NCBI GenBank assembly: GCA_963744875.1
Contig: CAVUVQ010000011.1
Location: forward strand, 186,001 to 250,000
Source: JACDAE01 sp963744875
GTDB taxonomy: Bacteria > Chloroflexota > Ktedonobacteria > Ktedonobacterales > Ktedonobacteraceae
Reading direction: 5' to 3'
Length of the DNA stretch: 64,000 nucleotides
Shown: piece after piece, positions 28,209 to 37,115 of the stretch
How the letters are laid out: every line of letters begins with the position of its first letter
Position numbering within the stretch: the first letter of the stretch is position 1
Notes under the pieces: generated by a model
Told to the model about the DNA's origin: nothing
Seen by the model: the letters and a program-made list of their open reading frames with translations, nothing else
Databases searched by the model: none
Position numbers and translations under genes: made by a program

Positions 28209-28364
28209 GGTATTCCCTCTCTTGTGGACCAAATTCTGTTTTCCTCTTGTCAGTAGAAACAGTATAGCACCCTGGCCTGAAAAAAACTTCTCGCATCTTG
28301 CTCTTCAGCGCCCTCTGATTCCCTGGCTGAGGGCCACCGTGGTCAAACCATCTGGGAGTATCCT

Positions 28365-28774
28365 ATGGAGCCGAGGGCAAGGAGTGTTGGAATGAGAGAT
28401 TTCCCCATTGTATCATGTGGCTCAATTTTTCTGAAGAGCGCAGTAGGCAACGAGCGTGCTATTGAGCCACTGGTCGCTCTGCTCATCCAAGATGAAAACA
28501 CTCTTGTTCGAGCACGTGCTGTGAGTGCTCTGGGAATGCTTGGTCAGTTAGGGAGCGTTGCCCCATTGTCAGTGCCCTTAAGGATCGAGATCCTATCGTA
28601 CGCAGGATGGCCGTGACTGCTTTGGGAAAACTCTCAGATACTCGTATTCATGATCTGCTTCTTGAACTGTTGAATAATCCAGATGGTTGTGTTCGTAGCG
28701 CTGCTGCCCTTACTCTCGCTCATGTTGGCGATGAACGGGCCTTACCTGCCTCTGACCTGGATACAACAACATGA
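28365..28774 (+). pseudogene. HEAT-repeat protein relic
   Basis: The frame from 28365 reads AIEPLVALLIQDENTLVRAR then AVSALGML, a clear PBS-lyase HEAT-like repeat. One base out of frame from about 28568, it continues as VSALKDRDPIVRRMAVTALG and then LLLELLNNPDGCVRSAAALT and LAHVGDERAL before a stop at 28772-28774. Adding a base near the TT at 28566-28567 gives three consecutive HEAT repeats in about 136 residues. A whole HEAT-repeat protein would be much longer, so this is a fragment between the two hydrolase copies. Confidence 0.65.
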
Positions 28775-28969
28775 TACAGGTTCCTCTGGAGCAAACAAGA
28801 TCAAAGATCGTGCGACCTATGCTCTCCAACACATTCAAGAACGTCAGAAGAAGAGGTAGTCCATTATCTGGCGTTAGTCTGAAGAAGTGTCTAAGGACCA
28901 TAATTGAGCAGGGTCGGCCCATGAGATGGATATAGACTTCATCACAAACACTCTGCAGCATCCTCACCT

Positions 28970-29707
28970 TCAGGCCTCAACTTCACCGAGAAAGAACTCG
29001 ACCAGGATAGGAACGAGGATATCGTCTTTTATGCCATGATCTTGCTCAGGAAAATGGCGGTATTGCGCGTTAGGCAGGATCTCAGTCAGTGTTTGCGCGG
29101 CTTCGGGCATAAAGGGGAAACTCTTGCCACCGCTCATCACCAGCGTTGGGATCTGGATCGAGTCCCACTTCTTGAGCGGCAATGGACTTCCAATGGCAGT
29201 ATCAATAGTGAGAGCACCATCATAGGCAATCGTGTGTGCCACCGCCTCCAGATTGGGCCACATCGGCGCATTGCGCATTTGAGCAATCGATTCGGCTGGC
29301 AGACCAATTGCAACGGTCAGAAAGTAGACGACTGCCTCACCTCGCTGACCAGTCGCGATCAGCTCGTTCACATGGGTCACGTAATCTTCTGGGAGCCGAG
29401 GATGGTTTTCTTTGGTCATCAGTGGTGGCTCATACAGCGCCAGTTTTAAGATCCTCGTGCTCGCAAGCAGACGTGCTGCCTCTAGAGCCAGGATCGCTCC
29501 AGAGGAATGGCCAAAGACGAAAGCCGATCCGCCAGCCTCGGTGATCAGAGCGTCGAGATCCTCGACCTCGCGCTCAACAGCGTAGGGAGCTGTGTCTCCA
29601 CTCTTGCCACGGCCACGCCGATCATAGGCAAAGACCGTGAAGTGCTGCCCAAGGCTTTCTGCCGTTTTTGTTGCATCCGTTCGTGTCGCCATTGCGCCAT
29701 TCACCAA
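28970..29707 (-). CDS. Alpha/beta hydrolase, N-terminally truncated paralogue
   Basis: Paralogue of the hydrolase at 27423. It retains VNGAMATRTD, YDRRGRGKSGDT, the nucleophile elbow GHSSG and a C-terminal EQDHGI. It lacks about 25 residues at the start, where its homologue has MRTVISKDGTPIVFD. Upstream of the first in-frame codon, TTG at 29707, homology continues for seven residues (GNARLLV) and then meets a stop, so the gene lost its proper beginning. It may be a pseudogene or a shorter version from TTG without a good ribosome binding site. I lean to decay. Confidence 0.6.
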   Translation of the reverse strand: MVNGAMATRTDATKTAESLGQHFTVFAYDRRGRGKSGDTAPYAVEREVEDLDALITEAGGSAFVFGHSSGAILALEAARLLASTRILKLALYEPPLMTKENHPRLPEDYVTHVNELIATGQRGEAVVYFLTVAIGLPAESIAQMRNAPMWPNLEAVAHTIAYDGALTIDTAIGSPLPLKKWDSIQIPTLVMSGGKSFPFMPEAAQTLTEILPNAQYRHFPEQDHGIKDDILVPILVEFFLGEVEA

Positions 29708-30332
29708 AAGACGAGCATTTCCAAATCTCTATGAGCCGTTCGGTCTGAGACACCTGTGAGTTGCCTGTACATGCTATTGGTAATAAAAACATGTGCATGA
29801 ACATAATCAAGCGCCTCTGCCAATTGACACTTGACACCATCTCGTGTTTATGTAAAGGTAAGACTGGTCAAATGAGCATATTTTTAATCCGCCATCCTTC
29901 CGCCATCCTTCCGCCACCATATCCGCCACATCCACTAGGGAAGTGTTGTTTATGCTGAAATAACAATTTTCTGGGGTAATTAAAGCGTGGATGATGTCAT
30001 CTATCAGCCATAGTTAACCGCCATATCTGCTACAGCTAACGGCGAGATGTTGTACGAATGCGATCGTTTCTGCAATATTCGTATCTTTCTGAACAGCATT
30101 TCCATACTCCTGCTTTGCTCAATCTTCGTGGCACTTTTTTCTTCCCAGGGCAGCCACAACTCTTCTTTCCAGGCAAACCGCCTAATCGGACATACTGTGC
30201 CTGTGAATAAAACGTCCCTCATCGTGGACACCATCTCGCTATATCATCTGCCAACACAAACATGTTTCTGGACGATTGAAGGTCTTTCATTAAAATGCTA
30301 CTACGAGTGCACAAATATCCCCCCCTGTCACA
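29708..30332. other. Intergenic region with short CCGCCA repeats
   Basis: Contains clustered short copies of CCGCCATCCTT/CCGCCA between 29888 and 29935, and an imperfect inverted pair GTTAACCGCC/AGCTAACGGCG near 30016-30043. One plus-strand frame (30047-30466) overlaps the next gene on the other strand and lacks recognisable features, so it is left out. Confidence 0.4.
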
Positions 30333-31823
30333 CTACGCGAGCACATAGCGTCGCGCGGCTCTCTGCCCACTCCCTTTTAACCTTCCCCGTTCAACTAGCC
30401 GTTCCAGATCACGATGTGCTGTTCTATCCGTCACCCCGGTCAATTGTCGATATATTCCGTTCGTGATAAACCCATGTTCCTGAACATAGCTCAATGCCTG
30501 AATGAGCCTCTCTTCTATTTGCTGGACACGACGATCCTGCACAACGATCTCAGGCTGAGATGCCTCATGATCTTCCCAAAGTGTTTCTCCTTGATGTGGC
30601 AACTCTGGCTCCGGAGCACGTAAAGCTGGTGCTTTCTGAAAGGTCACGATGACCTCATTCATCTCGCGAAACTCTGGTGTAGGGAGTTCCATCCGCCTGG
30701 TTTCATCTACCATGAATCTGATCCCACTGCCGATTTGCTCTATATACCCAGGGATACTACTTAATAATCCTGCAAGCACAGGATTACGCAGCTTCGACTG
30801 CACCTCACCTTGCTGCATATGCTCAACGGTTATCCCAGGGAGCAGGAGACCAGGGCTATGCACCTCCACGCGATCAGGATAGTAAAAGACACGCACTCTC
30901 TCACCACGCTTGCTATAGTCTCGGTGAACCACCGCGTTAACGATCGCCTCACGAAGCACTTCAATGGAATACTCGGGAATATCAATGCGCTTCCATCCCT
31001 CAATGCGTGCGCCTACTGCAATATAGCGATCAAGGAATGCTTCCGTGCCATCGATAATCTCCTGCAGTGTCCCAGTCACGATTTTGCGGTCAGCATAACG
31101 GCTGGCTCCAACGGTTTCCCGAAATAAGACACAGACCACCTCGCTTTGCGGGATATGTTCCTGTGGATCATGGCCGAAGAAGAGCATACCAGCATTCGTA
31201 GGAACGATCGTCCCATTCTCACTCTCTACCGCACACCGCATCCCGATCAAGACCCGCTTTGTATCCTTGAAGCGAGCCGATTGTCGATCAGAAGTTGCTC
31301 GCGGTGCGAGGAAAGCGCTCACTCGTTCCAAATCAATATCTTCGAGGGTCGCGTTATAGGCTGGCTCAAGTTCCCAGTCGCGCAGACCTCGATCGTAGAT
31401 CATTTCTGTCAGTTCGGCCATACTTAATGCTCTGGTTTGGGTTCCCTGCCGTATCCAAAAAATGCCACCTGCTTGATACACCGGTCCAGAGGTTGGCGGT
31501 ATGGTGACGACGAGCAGCTTTTTCCCAGCGAGGACATACACCTCTGGTTCAGGAGGGTCGAGGACCAATTCCGGTTTGATCACTTGACGAGCAGCTCGTA
31601 AAATGACATCCATGGTTTCCCCAATGCGTTCATCAGCCACACCCACTATCTTACGCGTCGCGTCCTCCACCCCAATAATGACAATCCCTCCTTTGCTGTT
31701 TGCCATCCCACAGAGCCTTTCTGCCAGATCGACGGCTCGGGGAGCGGCTAATTTTAGCTCAACAATATTGGTTTCGCCACCTTGCACAAGCTTCTTCAGT
31801 TCCTCGTCGCTCAGTTTACCCAT
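30333..31823 (-). CDS. AlbA_2 / RecG-like transcriptional regulator
   Basis: A 496-residue protein of the family often annotated as divergent AAA_4 or RecG-related regulators. Residues about 15-130 form an AlbA_2 (Schlafen-like) DNA-binding domain: ETNIVELKLAAPRAVDLAER, then MANSKGGIVIIGVEDATRKI. A middle region includes ILREAIVNAVVHRDYSKRGE in outline, the conserved helix followed by HRDY, and GxxIRFMVDETRRM of the ATPase-like HATPase_c_4 module. The last 70 residues look like a winged helix (ITNGIYRQLTGVTDRTAHRD). The start is moved to 31823 because GGAGGTG lies five to seven bases before it. It may sense DNA damage or a ligand. Four 12-bp tandem repeats lie just upstream, 75 bases from the start. 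Confidence 0.8.
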   Translation of the reverse strand: MGKLSDEELKKLVQGGETNIVELKLAAPRAVDLAERLCGMANSKGGIVIIGVEDATRKIVGVADERIGETMDVILRAARQVIKPELVLDPPEPEVYVLAGKKLLVVTIPPTSGPVYQAGGIFWIRQGTQTRALSMAELTEMIYDRGLRDWELEPAYNATLEDIDLERVSAFLAPRATSDRQSARFKDTKRVLIGMRCAVESENGTIVPTNAGMLFFGHDPQEHIPQSEVVCVLFRETVGASRYADRKIVTGTLQEIIDGTEAFLDRYIAVGARIEGWKRIDIPEYSIEVLREAIVNAVVHRDYSKRGERVRVFYYPDRVEVHSPGLLLPGITVEHMQQGEVQSKLRNPVLAGLLSSIPGYIEQIGSGIRFMVDETRRMELPTPEFREMNEVIVTFQKAPALRAPEPELPHQGETLWEDHEASQPEIVVQDRRVQQIEERLIQALSYVQEHGFITNGIYRQLTGVTDRTAHRDLERLVERGRLKGSGQRAARRYVLA

Positions 31824-31897
31824 AACACCTCCATAACACGCTCTCATAATTGTAAGTGACCCGATTGTAGCATAAGTAACGGATTCATCCTAGAGTT

Positions 31898-31955
31898 TGT
31901 CCGAAGAAATGTCCGAAGAAATGTCCGAAGAAATGTCCGAAGAAATGTCTGAAAG
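31898..31955. repeat. 12-bp tandem repeat upstream of the AlbA_2 regulator
   Basis: TGTCCGAAGAAA occurs four times in exact head-to-tail copies (31898, 31910, 31922, 31934), followed by a degenerate copy TGTCTGAAAGGA. It lies about 75 bases upstream of the regulator start on the minus strand, in the expected promoter region. Confidence 0.9.
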
Positions 31956-32381
31956 GATCATCTATGTTACTAAGCGTACGCCCATGAACCATAATCGCAA
32001 CTCATTTTTAAGGCACGGAAAAGGAGTTCTCGGTAAGAATGAGGAGAGATAGCATGCATAGGATGTCCGATAAGAGGTGGGATTGTGGTTGATAGAGTCA
32101 ATGATCGTAATACCTCTTCACGTCTCATACGGATCATCAGTATGCACATTGTAGCATAGGTGGCGGAAGAATAGCGGATATGAAGCAAGATCATTTGCTC
32201 TCTTACCCATTTGGCAAGATCTGGGTCTTCACGTCCTCCCCATTTCGAACCACTTTCAGTACATAAGGCACCCCAACTCCAGCATCTCATCTGCTAGAAA
32301 TCGTCTTTTTTCGCTGAAATTTTTCGGCGTAGAGACAACGGTGCTACATATCGCGCAGAAAGAAAGATGCAGACGTAACCC
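31956..32381. other. Intergenic region, one doubtful small frame
   Basis: A 106-codon minus-strand frame (31970-32290) shows no known motif, no good ribosome binding site and unusual composition. I see no reason to call it a gene. Nothing else is recognised. Confidence 0.3.
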
Positions 32382-33146
32382 TTAAATACAATACTGTGTT
32401 ATTGCCTCCCCATACGTCGATTGGTCATTACTATTTAACAGTAGACATCTCCCATGTGTATATGCTGACTCATCTTGGCCACACGAAACATGCATACCAT
32501 CTGATGCTGGACTCGTATCGTTACATGAAAGTGAATCTGACTCTACTTGTTGCCATGCACTAAATGCAGAGTTTGAATTCGCATAGACCCAAATACCAAA
32601 GTACCATGTATCTGCACACTGTCCTACCGTTTCATAAGGGCACCCAGTAAATTGTACAGAACTCGTTGCATGTACAGTGACATAATAGTTGTCATGAGAG
32701 AATTGCCAGATGCTTTCATTCTGATCATAGATAGATAGGGATTTATCATACATTATCATATGGTGCACAATGTCTATTGCTAGGTAATTTGTATTGATAT
32801 GAGACGTAGGAGTTATCTGTGGAGTCAGTGTAACTTGTAGATTCGGTGTAACCCGTGGTGTAGAACCAAATGTCCTGGTTCTCCCTGGTGGCTGTGTACC
32901 TCTAGTATAAAGAGTAGCAAAGAGAATCCCTCCAAGCACCAGAGATAAGCATGATACTCCGATCAGTGTAATGATAAGTCCGGTATGCCTCTGTCTTGGT
33001 GGCGGAGGAGGTAACGGGATACTCCCTTGCTGATAGGGGCCAGTAGTCTCGTAAGGATTTTGTAGTGGAAGCGCAGGCGTGTAGGGATCATGAGATGCTG
33101 GAACTGTTGGTTCTATTGGTGGTTGCTTTGTTGGATCAGTAGACAT
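32382..33146 (-). CDS. Proline-rich single-pass membrane protein with an extracytoplasmic domain
   Basis: A 254-residue protein. The N-terminal 65 residues are proline-rich (PPIEPTVPASHDPYTPALPL, then IPLPPPPPRQR). One membrane helix follows (GLIITLIGVSCLSLVLGGIL). The outer part has a threonine/proline stalk (TPRVTPNLQVTLTPQITPT) and a domain of about 130 residues with six cysteines, likely disulphide-bonded. The layout matches the zinc-ribbon proteins at 14863 and 19052, but without the zinc ribbon. The start is placed at 33146, where GGGGAAAGAG precedes ATG. The outer domain family is not recognised. Confidence 0.68.
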   Translation of the reverse strand: MSTDPTKQPPIEPTVPASHDPYTPALPLQNPYETTGPYQQGSIPLPPPPPRQRHTGLIITLIGVSCLSLVLGGILFATLYTRGTQPPGRTRTFGSTPRVTPNLQVTLTPQITPTSHINTNYLAIDIVHHMIMYDKSLSIYDQNESIWQFSHDNYYVTVHATSSVQFTGCPYETVGQCADTWYFGIWVYANSNSAFSAWQQVESDSLSCNDTSPASDGMHVSCGQDESAYTHGRCLLLNSNDQSTYGEAITQYCI

Positions 33147-33191
33147 AGTTGCACTCTTTCCCCCATTTACCAGCATTGTACCATGGCTTGA

Positions 33192-33269
33192 GTCGATGTG
33201 GATGCTCCACCAGATGTGCTAAAAAAGGCATTCAAGCACTTGGCGTTACAATACCACCCGGATGTCTAT
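33192..33269 (+). pseudogene. DnaJ J-domain relic
   Basis: Twenty-six codons read VDVDAPPDVLKKAFKHLALQ followed by YHPDVY. This is the second half of helix I, helix II and the HPD motif of a J-domain. Stop codons close the frame on both sides, and no glycine-rich or zinc domain follows. It must be a leftover from a DnaJ-like gene. Confidence 0.7.
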
Positions 33270-33479
33270 TTGCCTACCCTACGAGTTGTTTCCCCTGTGT
33301 CCTTCTTGTGGAAAAGCCAGGTGGTGTCCTGCTGAAGAAGAGCGTCTGTGGAATGTGCGAGACAGGGCGGCCCGAAAGGAAAAATGGCGACGCCGTTTTG
33401 GACTGGAGTAATAGACGAGGTTATGTATTACTCAAGTATCGTTGAAGATAGCTGCCCCTCAACCAGTTATACAACTCCT

Positions 33480-34137
33480 TTAGCTAGAAGATAGCGGCTC
33501 TCCCATTCTGCACCGTTTCTCTTCTTGAATAGCCGCTTGCAGATCTATCAAATGCCTTTGTGTGAAACGTAAGCATCGGTGAACAGGCATATCAAGATGT
33601 ACGATAAGATTTTCTTCATTGTCCGTCGCTTGTATGGTAAGAAGAAACTCTTCCCTCTTCTTCTCATCTGTTTGACAGGCATACATGAACTCAGCAGCAC
33701 AGTTTGGACAAAGCGCCAGGTAGTTCGCATCATATTCTTTTTTAAAGATATCAATGTATTGACATGCTACGAAGTATTCTTCCCCATTTAGACACCTGAA
33801 TGGCATTGGTTGGTCGCACAATTGGCAGATCAGTTGACCTTCTTCATTGGTATTAAGATCGCGGAGGTAGGACTTTACCTCGCTATTATCTGCTGTCATA
33901 CGCCTGTTTATAGTAACGGCTTTGTACGTTTTCTCTTCAGTCGTGTAAGCTGCTATTGCGGTTTTCTCTTTTCTCCGATCAGGATCGTTCGTAACGCTTG
34001 AAGGTAAAGAAGGCTTGTGTGGTTGTTGCTGATACCATGCAAGGATAATGTCAGGATCATCTTGAATGAGGGAAATTAGTTTGGGTGGTATACCTAGTTT
34101 TTCAGCCAATTGTAACTCTTCGTATGGTGCCCCACGA
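33480..34137 (-). pseudogene. C-terminal fragment of a larger protein, cut by the IS3 element
   Basis: The minus-strand frame is open from the right edge at 34137 to a stop at 33480. The first ATG is at 34109, but coding character reaches into the IS end (GAPYEELQLAEKLG). The fragment has two cysteine pairs: CQLCDQPMPF and CPNCAAEF, with EYFVACQYIDIFKKEYDANY and LALCPNC between. This resembles the C-terminal part of large sacsin/DUF3883-like or ATPase-linked proteins, which I recall only loosely. The upstream part is absent beyond the IS. The truncated gene still has a plausible internal start, but I treat it as disrupted. Confidence 0.55.
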
Positions 34138-34275
34138 TGTCAAGTCAAAAACGTGCGAGTTTCTAAGAGAATTCTCCTTTCTTGAAATCTTCGTACCATA
34201 GACGAATTTGTTCTGATCACTACCTCGAATCTGATCATTCAATCGCAAAAAGATGTGCCATTGAGAGCTGAAAAA

Positions 34276-35046
34276 TCATACAATCTCCTTTTCTTCCCAA
34301 TAGACTTCCGCTGGAGTACGATAGTTGAGTGCCTGGTGAAGACGCTCTTCATTATAAAAGCGTAAGTAGCGGGCGAGTTCTCTACGTGCAGTACGAGGGC
34401 TATCATACTCTTTTATGTACACTTCTTCATATTTAATGGTTCTCCACAACCGCTCTGTAAAGATATTATCCAGTGCTCTCCCTTTTCCATCCATACTAAT
34501 GCGCACGTTCCGCTCTTTTAGTAAATCAATATAGCTTGTACTCGTGAAATGGCTTCCTTGATCACTATTAAAAATCTGCGGGGTTGCGTATTGGAATGCT
34601 TTTTGCACTGCTTCAATCACAAATGGCATGGACAGCGTTTGATCCAATTGCCAACTGACAATATATCGTGAGTACCAGTCCAGTACCGCAACCAAATACA
34701 TCCAGTTTCGCTGCAAACGAATATAGGTAATATCAATACCCCAGATATGATTTGGTGCAGCAGCGGTAATATTTCTGAGCAAGTAAGGGTAAATTCCTGC
34801 TTGATGTGCACGTTTACTGAGGTTGGGACCGGGATAAATTGCCATGATCCGCATCTCTCGCATGTATTTTGCAACGGTTTTCTCATTTATTGCTCTTCCT
34901 TCACGATGCAGCTGGGCAGCGATTTTCCGATATCCATAATAAGGGCACTCCGTAAAAATCTCATCAATACGACGCTTGAATGCGACTTCTTCCGACGATG
35001 GAGGTATTGGTTGATAATACAAGCTGCTCCGATTGAGATGGAGCAA
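34276..35046 (-). CDS. IS3-family transposase OrfB
   Basis: A 256-residue rve-type integrase. The HTH_21 segment (YYGYRKIAAQLHREGRAINE) comes first. The catalytic triad follows: WGIDITYIRLQR for the first Asp, FNSDQGSHFTS for the second, and NIFTERLWRTIKYEEVY for the Glu. The frame is open further upstream to about 35131, reading NLEHSLKRDERIGLIDWEQK, so translation most likely arrives by -1 frameshifting from OrfA instead of starting at the first TTG. No internal stop or loss of catalytic residues is seen, so the transposase is potentially active. Confidence 0.9.
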   Translation of the reverse strand: MLHLNRSSLYYQPIPPSSEEVAFKRRIDEIFTECPYYGYRKIAAQLHREGRAINEKTVAKYMREMRIMAIYPGPNLSKRAHQAGIYPYLLRNITAAAPNHIWGIDITYIRLQRNWMYLVAVLDWYSRYIVSWQLDQTLSMPFVIEAVQKAFQYATPQIFNSDQGSHFTSTSYIDLLKERNVRISMDGKGRALDNIFTERLWRTIKYEEVYIKEYDSPRTARRELARYLRFYNEERLHQALNYRTPAEVYWEEKEIV

Positions 35047-35104
35047 CCTGGCCTGGGTGCTGATCGGCAGCTCCTTTTGCTCCCAGTCGATCAGTCCGAT
35101 CCGC

Positions 35105-35419
35105 TCATCTCTCTTTAAAGAATGCTCGAGATTTTTTTTCCAACCACGTTTTAAACGTGGTTAATCGCCCGATTTCCGCGTAAAGGGCCTCTCGCTCATT
35201 TTGCCATTCTGCTTCTTTTTCTCGTAGATTCTTTTCCGCTTGTTCATTAAAGAGGTTTGGTAAATTTACGAGTACTTGATCTCTCCACTTATACAACTGA
35301 CTTGAATGTATCCCGTATTCTGCCGATAATTGGCTGACAGTTTTCTCTTCTTTCAATATCTCCATTACTACCTGTGCTTTAAATTCCGCTGTATAATGTT
35401 TCTTTTTCTGGTTTTGCAT
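35105..35419 (-). CDS. IS3-family OrfA with an A8 slippery site
   Basis: A 104-residue HTH_Tnp_1 protein. It starts KKHYTAEFKAQVVMEILKEE, then VSQLSAEYGIHSSQLYKWRD for the helix-turn-helix, and ends in a leucine-zipper-like coiled coil. Eight consecutive A residues on the coding strand (35132-35139 on the plus strand as T8), read GAA-AAA-AAA, form an A-AAA-AAA heptamer. This is the usual programmed -1 shift site of IS3 elements and joins it to OrfB. The zero frame stops nine codons later. Confidence 0.88.
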   Translation of the reverse strand: MQNQKKKHYTAEFKAQVVMEILKEEKTVSQLSAEYGIHSSQLYKWRDQVLVNLPNLFNEQAEKNLREKEAEWQNEREALYAEIGRLTTFKTWLEKKSRAFFKER

Positions 35420-35544
35420 CGATCTGTTTTCTCTTCTAAGCCAACAAATTTTTGTCTGAAATCATAGGACTATTATACCAGAAAGGATACCCAAACAATT
35501 TGGTCTGACGATAACGATCAAGATACCAACAATAGGTAAAGTAA

Positions 35545-35892
35545 ATGTCGCGAAGTCTTGCTAAACCAATCATTGATGGAGTTGTCTCGGCATTCCATGC
35601 CTATAAGGGGAGTGATATTGAGGTACTCAGTCAACGCTTAGCAAACAAGCTGAATACAACCCCATATATTATAGCAGATTTGCTTTGCCGTAGAGATAGG
35701 GCAATTTTGGGAGAAAGACAAGTAGTCAGCCCCCTTAATAGAAGTAACTGTGTCAAAAATAGAAGTAACTGTGTCAAATGGGATCCAGCAGATGATCTCT
35801 GTCTCGCAGCAGAAATAATTGCACAACCATATAGCGGCAAAGATTGGCTGATTTCTGGAAAACTGTATGAGATTTTATACAAGGACTTGTAA
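35545..35892 (+). CDS. Hypothetical protein with an internal 21-bp duplication
   Basis: A 115-residue protein with no recognised domain. It contains NRSNCVKNRSNCVKW, encoded by two adjacent copies of AATAGAAGTAACTGTGTCAAA (35738-35779). The AGGTAAAG near the ATG is a moderate ribosome binding site. The surroundings are poor in coding signals. It may be a fragment of a gene disrupted by the nearby IS. Confidence 0.4.
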   Translation: MSRSLAKPIIDGVVSAFHAYKGSDIEVLSQRLANKLNTTPYIIADLLCRRDRAILGERQVVSPLNRSNCVKNRSNCVKWDPADDLCLAAEIIAQPYSGKDWLISGKLYEILYKDL

Positions 35893-36141
35893 TAGTAACG
35901 GCGAAGTGAAGTGGCATTTCGTCGTCCTCCAGAATTGTAATAATGTCGCTCACTCATAACCTCTCCAAGGCCTGGCCTGCCTTTATCTCATCCAAAAGAG
36001 ATATGACGAGGCCAAACCGCTCTTTGGGCAGATGGTCATCTCTTTTTCAAGTTTCACGCACATCCGAAACTTTAGAGGTAATGGTATACTTTGAGTGGAT
36101 GAACTGGGTAAGCAAAATATTACAAAAGCAGGTGAAGAAAT

Positions 36142-36915
36142 ATGCTTGATGAAAATGTAAGTGAGCAACTCCAACGGGAAGATCCTATAGCTATAACCAA
36201 AGAGCAATGGATGATCATGTTAGAAGATCCAGACCTCATAACAGAGAAAGATATCAAGTTACTCAAATTGATATTGAACAGTAAGAATTGTGAGGCTAGA
36301 TCTTCACAATTAGCACAATTACTCAATATGCCTTATCATGCCCCTATCAATAGTCAGATTGGACGATTGGGAAAGAGGATAGCAGAAAAGCTCAATATTC
36401 AGGTACCGACGCGATCCCCCCTTACGAATGACCCTATGTGGTGGAGTGTTCCTTTTCGAGGAAGGAATGAAGGAGAGGGAAGATTTTGCTATATTTTAAA
36501 GCTAGAACTAAAGGAGGCAATGCAGGAAATAGATGCAAAATCATCGGATATAAAACCCCCAGAAGAAATAGATGCTGAGATCGCTGAAAATCTCTATGAA
36601 GGCACAAGAAAACAAGTATACGTCAATCGTTATGAACGAAACAGAGGTGCAAGAGATCAGTGTGTAAAATACTATGAAGCCAGATGTATCATCTGCGGTT
36701 TTGATTTTGAAAAAATGTATGGCAAAATTGGGAGCAACGTCATTCATGCGCATCATCTGAAGCCTCTCTCTGAGATCGGCGAAAGATATCAAGTTGATCC
36801 TATCAATGATTTGCGTCCCGTTTGTCCTAACTGCCACGTCATCATTCATAAAAAGACTCCCCCATATTCAATTGATGAAGTTATGGCAATGATCAAAAAT
36901 GCAGGGTTCGAGTAG
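36142..36915 (+). CDS. HNH endonuclease (McrA-like, probable restriction enzyme)
   Basis: A 257-residue nuclease. The C-terminal HNH domain has CIICGFDF, then HAHHLKPLSEIG, then DLRPVCPNCHVIIH. The His-His pair and the later Asn and His are the ββα-metal catalytic residues, and two cysteine pairs hold the structural zinc. The N-terminal part (LITEKDIKLLKLILNSKN, LAQLLNMPYHAPINSQIGRL) looks like a winged helix that could bind DNA. This arrangement is common in solitary type IV or HNH restriction enzymes acting on modified DNA. No methyltransferase is adjacent, which fits a modification-dependent enzyme; this is inference. The start has only a weak GGTGAAG. Confidence 0.8.
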   Translation: MLDENVSEQLQREDPIAITKEQWMIMLEDPDLITEKDIKLLKLILNSKNCEARSSQLAQLLNMPYHAPINSQIGRLGKRIAEKLNIQVPTRSPLTNDPMWWSVPFRGRNEGEGRFCYILKLELKEAMQEIDAKSSDIKPPEEIDAEIAENLYEGTRKQVYVNRYERNRGARDQCVKYYEARCIICGFDFEKMYGKIGSNVIHAHHLKPLSEIGERYQVDPINDLRPVCPNCHVIIHKKTPPYSIDEVMAMIKNAGFE

Positions 36916-37115
36916 CATTTTTTGCGCGATACCATCCGGAAGTTGCGTAAAGAGCGTCCTTTTCAAAGCAGAGGAATAGAAGAGATAATACAGGTAGATA
37001 TTGTTCCTTGTACCCAAAACATTCCATTTCAAACAGGAGAAAACAACGATACCTGTATCCAAGAAATGGAGCGATCTGAGATCAGAAAGAAAAAAAGAAG
37101 AGAGAGTCGTACAGA

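Larger units (their letters stand above)
34139..35462 (-). mobile_element. IS3-family insertion sequence
   Basis: Encodes OrfA (HTH) and OrfB (DDE integrase-type) overlapping in different frames, as in IS3 elements. Ends are inferred from TGTCAAGTCAAAAA near 34139 and the approximate inverted match TTTCAGACAAAAA near 35450-35460. Neither end is exact and no target duplication was seen, so boundaries may be off by 20 bases. It lies directly at the broken end of the gene at 33480-34137. Confidence 0.8.

Noticed and set aside
29885..29940. Possible CRISPR-like spacing of CCGCCA repeats
   Set aside because: The units are too short and irregular, with no conserved repeat of 20 or more bases and no cas genes in the window.
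30047..30466. Plus-strand frame overlapping the AlbA_2 regulator end
   Set aside because: Antisense to a well-supported gene, and without domain signals.
31970..32290. 106-codon minus-strand frame
   Set aside because: Unusual composition (MRCWSWGALCTESGSK), no known motif, no ribosome binding site.
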